NCBI RefSeq assembly: GCF_001552255.1
Contig: NZ_BCQV01000024.1
Coordinates: 1-64,000 of the forward strand
Reading direction: 5' to 3'
Length of the DNA stretch: 64,000 nt
From: Alicyclobacillus shizuokensis NBRC 103103
Lineage (GTDB): Bacteria; Bacillota; Bacilli; Alicyclobacillales; Alicyclobacillaceae
Under the pieces are notes generated by a model. The model saw only the letters and a program-made list of their open reading frames with translations, had not been told where the DNA came from and did not search any database. Below, piece by piece: positions 59,799-64,000 of this stretch (its first letter is position 1; every line of letters starts with the position of its first letter). The translations under genes and the position numbers were made by a program.

Positions 59799-61307
59799 TC
59801 AAACCGTTTCAAACCTTTTGTCTAAGCCCAGTTCCTCGCGGTAGCGGATCCAACGGTGATAATCTCGCGAGGAATAATGTTCATTGGCCTCTTCCGGCGT
59901 GAACCCGAAATACTCAAACATGTCTTCCAACGATGAACCGAACTCCCCGGACAGATACGACTCGGCCGGCCACCACCACTGCATGTATTTCTCAGGTTCC
60001 GCAAGGAAAATGTCGCGACAACCTGGAGAACAGAGCATGTGTGTCTTCCCGTTGTACTCTACATACTGCGTCCAAGATTCCTGGGGCCTATCCGGGTTTG
60101 GATATTCACACGGGATTTGGCATACCGCGCAAACCGCCGGTAGGCCAGGAGAGGCCACAGCCATGACGTGATCATCCATCTTACGGAAAAACGGCGCGTA
60201 ATACCGCTCGAAAGTGTTCGGATACTCTCTGGACAACCAATCATAATCGTCCGGCTGCAGGCGAAAACCGCGGAAGTAGTTGGCGTGCTTGTAATGATCA
60301 AGAATCCTCATGGTGGCATGCGAATAATGTTCTTTCTCTTTCATACTGTCCTCAAAGTGGCGCGGTGGCCGTATACCATATTTGAAAAGGTCCTTGAATA
60401 GACCGTTTAACACCTGGTCCTCGACGTACATTTCAAACGCTTTCTTCCAAGAGATGGCTCGTATTCGTGGATAGTAATCCACCAACGTCGAGATGACAGC
60501 GAACACGCGGTAGCATCGCCAAAACCATTTATCCAACCAGCGCTGGACAATCGGGATATTCCTATCGTCTTCCTCCAGCAGCATCTTTAACGCCGCCATG
60601 CCAAGCGCCATATGACGCGATTCATCCGACTGAACGCTTTTTCCGACGGACGCAAAGTGTTCGTCTCCCACAGCCGCGGCTGAAGAAGCAAATGGGAGAA
60701 ACAAGATGTTTGTGAACACATATTCAAACGAGAACGAAATGGCGATCAACGCCTCGAAGGGCCCGGACGTGAGGGCGTCGTCAAAAAATGACTTGGGGAC
60801 TGTGTTGAACCAAAGATTCTCGTTTGTCTTCGAGTAGGCATGCAATCCGTCATAATACCGACTCATGTGAGCGTAGTGTTTGATTTCTATTTGGGCGTGA
60901 CGAAGTTCGTCAACAGCCTGGTTGAAGGTGGCAAAGCGAATGGCCTCAATCGGAATATTTCTCCCAATGTAGGCCATCAACCGGTGTGCCGCGTACTCTG
61001 CCGGTTGCACCGCGACAGCAAACGCCTTGACCCCCTCGAACCAGCGACTGTCCACAATGCGGGCGTGCCCGTGATTGGCCTCAAACGCGCCGCGAATTGC
61101 ATGGTGCAAATGCTCCTTTTCGGATTGAATTTTTACATACTGGTTAAAGGTCATGCGAAATGGGTCTTCCCAGCGTTTGGGGTCGCGAATGTGAATCCCC
61201 TCCGCTTCAATCAGCGGATAAATCTCCTTTATATTCACGTCCTTAGGGTCCCACATCAGGTCCCGTGTAAGCGCTTTATATCGCGTGCTGACATTTAACT
61301 TGGCCAT
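59799..61307 (-). CDS. dmpN: Phenol/toluene monooxygenase hydroxylase alpha subunit (DmpN-like)
   Basis: This is the 502-residue diiron hydroxylase. All six iron ligands are present and canonically spaced: E104, E134 and H137 (DELRHAQ), E195, E229 and H232 (DESRHMAL). A YHS-like domain follows near residues 385-435 (CAVCQIPCEYPN, MLCSPGCRDIFLAEPEKY), typical of phenol hydroxylase and toluene monooxygenase alpha chains. It hydroxylates phenol or toluene-type rings with O2. The ATG is preceded by GAGGGGGGG. Substrate (phenol versus toluene/benzene) cannot be fixed from sequence. Confidence 0.95.
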   Translation of the reverse strand: MAKLNVSTRYKALTRDLMWDPKDVNIKEIYPLIEAEGIHIRDPKRWEDPFRMTFNQYVKIQSEKEHLHHAIRGAFEANHGHARIVDSRWFEGVKAFAVAVQPAEYAAHRLMAYIGRNIPIEAIRFATFNQAVDELRHAQIEIKHYAHMSRYYDGLHAYSKTNENLWFNTVPKSFFDDALTSGPFEALIAISFSFEYVFTNILFLPFASSAAAVGDEHFASVGKSVQSDESRHMALGMAALKMLLEEDDRNIPIVQRWLDKWFWRCYRVFAVISTLVDYYPRIRAISWKKAFEMYVEDQVLNGLFKDLFKYGIRPPRHFEDSMKEKEHYSHATMRILDHYKHANYFRGFRLQPDDYDWLSREYPNTFERYYAPFFRKMDDHVMAVASPGLPAVCAVCQIPCEYPNPDRPQESWTQYVEYNGKTHMLCSPGCRDIFLAEPEKYMQWWWPAESYLSGEFGSSLEDMFEYFGFTPEEANEHYSSRDYHRWIRYREELGLDKRFETV

Positions 61308-61377
61308 GGAAAATCCCCCCCTCTACAGTTTTGAATCCCGTCCCGTTTGATAGAAATAGCATGGAACCCAGCTCGTT

Positions 61378-61680
61378 TCAGGACTCGTCCGCGCTCCAGC
61401 GAATGACAAGCTTCTCCTCATCCCACTCTTCGATAAAACCAAAGTATGAGGCCATCACCATGTGTAACTCCTGAAGGTCCCAGTTGCGTCCCAAGATGTC
61501 CTCCACCAGTTGTCGGCGAATGATCATCCGCTGCGGAGCTTTGACCTTGACGTAAATATTGAAGTCAACCAGCTCGACACCGGGATTGTCCTGCTGAATC
61601 GCCTCCACAACCGCGTCGGTGACAGCCCCACCATTCTTATCGAGATCCACGCCTACGTACTGCTGTTGTGACGTCGCCAC
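61378..61680 (-). CDS. dmpM: Monooxygenase effector/coupling protein (MmoB/DmpM family)
   Basis: This 100-residue regulatory protein of the MmoB/DmpM family has no cofactor. It begins YVGVDLDKNGGAVTDAVVEAI, and the core VDFNIYVKVKAPQRMIIRR with LGRNWDLQELHMVMASYFG is typical of DmpM. It binds the hydroxylase and couples O2 activation to substrate turnover. The GTG start follows AAGGGGAG. It sits between the beta and alpha hydroxylase subunit genes, the conserved L-M-N order. Confidence 0.92.
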   Translation of the reverse strand: MATSQQQYVGVDLDKNGGAVTDAVVEAIQQDNPGVELVDFNIYVKVKAPQRMIIRRQLVEDILGRNWDLQELHMVMASYFGFIEEWDEEKLVIRWSADES

Positions 61681-61692
61681 ATCTATCTCCCC

Positions 61693-62805
61693 TTAAACCG
61701 ATATTTTTACATCAATACCGCACTTTTCTAAGGTGGGAAGGATGTAACTTGCCATGGCACGTTCCATCACAGGTTCAACCGCACAAGAGATACCGTGGCG
61801 ATCCAACAGACTTTGCAGCGGCGTCACCGCCTGTATGGCTCTGCTGATCCACTTGCTCGCCCACTGCGACATAATTTCCTGATTGGTCAAGGTTTCTTCC
61901 GGGGTGCTTTTCGGATTCGACAAGGTTCTCCCCCAACGGTAATCCCCAGGCCAGTCTTCGTACCCGAGCGACTTCAGATAGTCCCAACGGCTGGTGGTAG
62001 GATCAGTGGCAATCAACTGAAAGAGACTGGCCGTCCAGTTTTCTTGCCATTGCACCTGCTCGGAGCAGATAAGCGCCAATTCGGCCAATACAGGATCCCC
62101 GTGTTCAATTGAAATCGCATTCAGCTGTTCATACGCCAGACGGTCTAGGATGGGCTCAATCGCCAAGTGCAAGGCGACCAACACCTCGACCCAATCGTCC
62201 GTAACAAGCACGTGTTCCATGTAGCTGCGCAGCTTATCGTAAGATTCGTCCTCCAGCCACAGTTGGCGAGCGTGTTGCAAGGCTTGCAGCCCTTCCCCGC
62301 CGGCAAACTCCAAAGCCCACGTACTCAACCACTGCGCGCGTCCCTGCTTATCGAACGCGGTGTACGTAGCGGCCTGCTCGATAGGACACCCCATGGCGTA
62401 GCGTACGACGTGCTGCAGCTGCACAGCTCCGGCGTACTCGTAGTGGCGCAGGGGTGTATAGAAGGCGAGACTGAATTTCCTCCAGGCTGGGTCCACCCGT
62501 TCGTAGATGGCCAACTTGCCTGCGCGTTCAAACAACGCTTCTACCTCATCCGCCATCTTCTTGCGCGTCATCACGTACGTCTGATACCATAACTTTTTAG
62601 GATCACGAAACGCTTCCCAGTCACGCACGCGGACGCGCGTGTAGCGCGGATCGTAGATATCGTAGTCTGGCTTGTAATACTTGTTTCGGTAGTGACCATG
62701 GATGTAAGGCTGTTCCCGCAAAGTGACTTCTTCGTACTCATTCTTGGTCGCCCAGTCCCATGGCTGCTGTCGAATCGGCTGCAGGTTTCTGGCCTGCATG
62801 GTCAC
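61693..62805 (-). CDS. dmpL: Phenol/toluene monooxygenase hydroxylase beta subunit (DmpL-like)
   Basis: This 370-residue subunit has the ferritin-like fold but no iron ligands. The start of the chain (QPWDWATKNEYEEVT), DPAWRKFSLAFYTPLRHYEYAGAVQLQHVVRYAMG, and QWLSTWALEFAGGEGLQALQHARQLW match DmpL/TomA1. It forms the (alpha-beta-gamma)2 hydroxylase with DmpN. The GTG start at 62805 is six bases after AGGGGGGG (ATG 62799 is possible). It is the first gene of the operon. A DmpK-like P0 gene is absent upstream. Confidence 0.93.
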   Translation of the reverse strand: MTMQARNLQPIRQQPWDWATKNEYEEVTLREQPYIHGHYRNKYYKPDYDIYDPRYTRVRVRDWEAFRDPKKLWYQTYVMTRKKMADEVEALFERAGKLAIYERVDPAWRKFSLAFYTPLRHYEYAGAVQLQHVVRYAMGCPIEQAATYTAFDKQGRAQWLSTWALEFAGGEGLQALQHARQLWLEDESYDKLRSYMEHVLVTDDWVEVLVALHLAIEPILDRLAYEQLNAISIEHGDPVLAELALICSEQVQWQENWTASLFQLIATDPTTSRWDYLKSLGYEDWPGDYRWGRTLSNPKSTPEETLTNQEIMSQWASKWISRAIQAVTPLQSLLDRHGISCAVEPVMERAMASYILPTLEKCGIDVKISV

Positions 62806-63123
62806 GGCAGTCCCCCCCTTCCATGTGGATGTTCATGTCTACCTTGTAGAAAAACTCTCTACATGTGGCCGTCACCCCTCTCCGTGCGCAATCGGGTGCT
62901 TCTGGCTCGAACTCGTTGTTCATCCTCATTTTCTCCTGACGTCGGTTGCGCGGAAAGTGTGTATTTATATAAAATTCAGCCCGATATAGCGAGGATTTCG
63001 CAAAACGGTGGTTGGCTTTTCCCTTCACCCCGTTCCGCCGCAGCATGCGTCTGCTATGATGTCTTCAGATGCGCGAGCGGCCACAGGCCCCAATGCGCTG
63101 GGAAAAGGAGAGGAGTGGACACG
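62806..63123. other. Divergent promoter region of the phenol operon and yoaK-like gene
   Basis: No gene is visible in these 318 bases. On the minus strand an AT-rich patch near 62960-62980 (TTTTATATAAATAC) is a likely -10 region for the phenol operon. Inverted sequences around 62833-62866 (CATGT...ACATG, and GTCTAC with GTAGA) are candidates for regulator binding. No good -24/-12 promoter is present. Confidence 0.45.
62857..62868. promoter_or_regulatory. CTCTACATGTGG, partial copy of the phenol-operon palindrome
   Basis: Ten bases (CTCTACATGT) are identical to the perfect palindrome at 54565-54578. The site lies about 55 bases upstream of the first monooxygenase gene, a suitable place for an operator. 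Confidence 0.4.
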
Positions 63124-63870
63124 ATGAACTCCCTGGGGATCCGCATGTTCACGGTCTTGCTGACCCTGACCTCAGGCTGTGTGGACGCCATCAGCTTCCT
63201 CTCGTTAGGCCAAGTGTTCACCGCCGCCATGACCGGCAACACGGTATTGCTCGGCCTGGCCGTGGCGCACGCGCCGGGATTGACGGCAATGCGCTACGTC
63301 GCAGCGCTCGGAGGATTTACCGCGGGAGCGGCCCTGGGCGCCTGGATTTTCCGCAACCGGACCGAATCTGCCCGCCTGAATGTTCGGCTCTCCGCCGTCC
63401 TTGCGTGTGAATGGGCAGCATTGCTGGCGTTTCTCGTCCTGGCCACATATGGAGGGACCCAGATTCCCAACCGGGACTTCTACTTAATTGTCGCCTTGTC
63501 GATGGCCATGGGGCTGCAGGGCACCGGTGCCCGCCGCATTGGCATTCCCGGTGTGACCACAGTGGTCATCACCAGCACCCTGCTGGGCCTGGTGGAAACG
63601 GTGGTGTGGCAGTGGCGGAGTTGGATCCAACGGGGCAACCGAAATACGGAACAACGCAGTGCTGCGCGCGCCAGTCTCCAATCGATACTGACATGGATCA
63701 CTGTCATCGTCACGTACGGGATCGGCGCGCTGGTCTGTGGATTGTGCGTGCGCCGTTTCGGCTTGCAAGCCGTTTGGCTGCCGATTGTCATCGTCTTTGT
63801 CGTCGTGATTGCGTCCTGCTACTCGTGGTTGCGCGTGGGTGCAGGACGCAACACTCGCGTCACCTTGTGA
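63124..63870 (+). CDS. YoaK/DUF1275-family membrane protein
   Basis: This 248-residue membrane protein has six to seven predicted helices. The family signature is SGCVDAISFLSLGQVFTAAMTGNTVLLGLA, followed by GFTAGAALGAWIFR and GLQGTGARRIGIPGVTTVVITSTL. The function of DUF1275 is unknown. The TGN(T/I)V segment is the best conserved part. ATG 63124 follows AAGGAGAGGAG. It is divergent from the phenol operon and may be unrelated to it. Confidence 0.85.
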   Translation: MNSLGIRMFTVLLTLTSGCVDAISFLSLGQVFTAAMTGNTVLLGLAVAHAPGLTAMRYVAALGGFTAGAALGAWIFRNRTESARLNVRLSAVLACEWAALLAFLVLATYGGTQIPNRDFYLIVALSMAMGLQGTGARRIGIPGVTTVVITSTLLGLVETVVWQWRSWIQRGNRNTEQRSAARASLQSILTWITVIVTYGIGALVCGLCVRRFGLQAVWLPIVIVFVVVIASCYSWLRVGAGRNTRVTL

Positions 63871-64000
63871 CCGCATTGCGCCCCCGGTCTTGAAGGAAGC
63901 ACCACGGCTTCATCACAAGGACAGCCCGTCCCCGCCTGAGCGGAGACGGACGTTTGGCGTTTCGGCAATGATGGACTACAATCAACCGCCGCTGTGAACC

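Noticed and set aside
62888-62902. Possible -24/-12 promoter (AGCAC...TTGC on the minus strand) upstream of the phenol operon
   Set aside because: The GC elements are one base out of register, and GG of the -24 box is absent. Sigma-54 promoters do not tolerate this.
1-64000. tRNA, rRNA and CRISPR arrays
   Set aside because: No cloverleaf-type sequence, rRNA segment or regularly spaced repeat was seen by reading. A dedicated scan could still find a missed tRNA.

Overview
The window most likely comes from a Bacillota chromosome, probably Alicyclobacillaceae or a close relative. The grounds are strong GGAGG-type ribosome binding sites before almost every gene, frequent GTG/TTG starts, CcpA-type cre boxes, a LiaF-like envelope-stress module and a GH113 beta-mannosidase, a family described from Alicyclobacillus. 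This placement is inferred from gene content, not from a marker gene. About 50 protein genes are visible. I see no tRNA, rRNA, CRISPR array or intact insertion sequence. Most genes lie on the minus strand, so operons read from right to left.

Layout: (1) 347-2944, ECF sigma factor, zinc anti-sigma factor and two membrane/envelope proteins. (2) 3247-7784, mannan-oligosaccharide use (GH113, GH2 beta-mannosidase, ROK sugar kinase) behind a cre box, followed by a VOC protein. (3) 8555-19306, one long amide/urea nitrogen operon (formamidase FmdA, FmdB zinc ribbon, aliphatic amidase AmiE, urease UreABC-EFGD, nickel permease). A divergent NCS1 permease with an unusual cysteine-rich tail faces it. (4) 19412-23871, an aldehyde dehydrogenase, a DHA2 drug exporter and an isochorismatase-fold hydrolase. 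(5) 23965-30584, an aromatic ring-cleavage locus: extradiol dioxygenase, GntR/FCD repressor, DUF6282 hydrolase, GalB-like hydratase, LigK-like aldolase, 6PGDH-like dehydrogenase and an MFS transporter. Three TTGT-NN-ACAA palindromes lie before three of its transcription units. (6) 30929-42389, complete reductive pyrimidine catabolism (PreT, PreA, dihydropyrimidinase, beta-ureidopropionase, NCS1 permease) plus beta-alanine disposal (aminotransferase, MmsA) and a divergent PucR regulator. (7) 42526-47264, pyruvate phosphate dikinase, a shikimate kinase and an AAHS transporter. (8) 47352-53412, a GabT/DavT aminotransferase, amine permease and DavA-like amidase operon, with a DUF2294 gene that needs a -1 frameshift. 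A divergent sigma-54 activator lies upstream, and a good -24/-12 promoter precedes the aminotransferase. (9) 53616-62805, a phenol/toluene-type multicomponent monooxygenase and catechol meta-cleavage operon. (10) a YoaK/DUF1275 membrane protein at the right end.

The genes form a chain of catabolic islands that release ammonium or carbon from amides, urea, pyrimidines, amino acids, mannans and aromatics. The most unusual objects are the phenol-operon regulator (57487-59439), which joins a DmpR/XylR-type aromatic-sensing half to a PucR-type output half with no sigma-54 ATPase; the NCS1 permease with a cysteine-rich C-terminal module (17603-19306); the A-AAA-AAG shift site in the DUF2294 gene; and the mixed ring-cleavage locus at 23236-30584.
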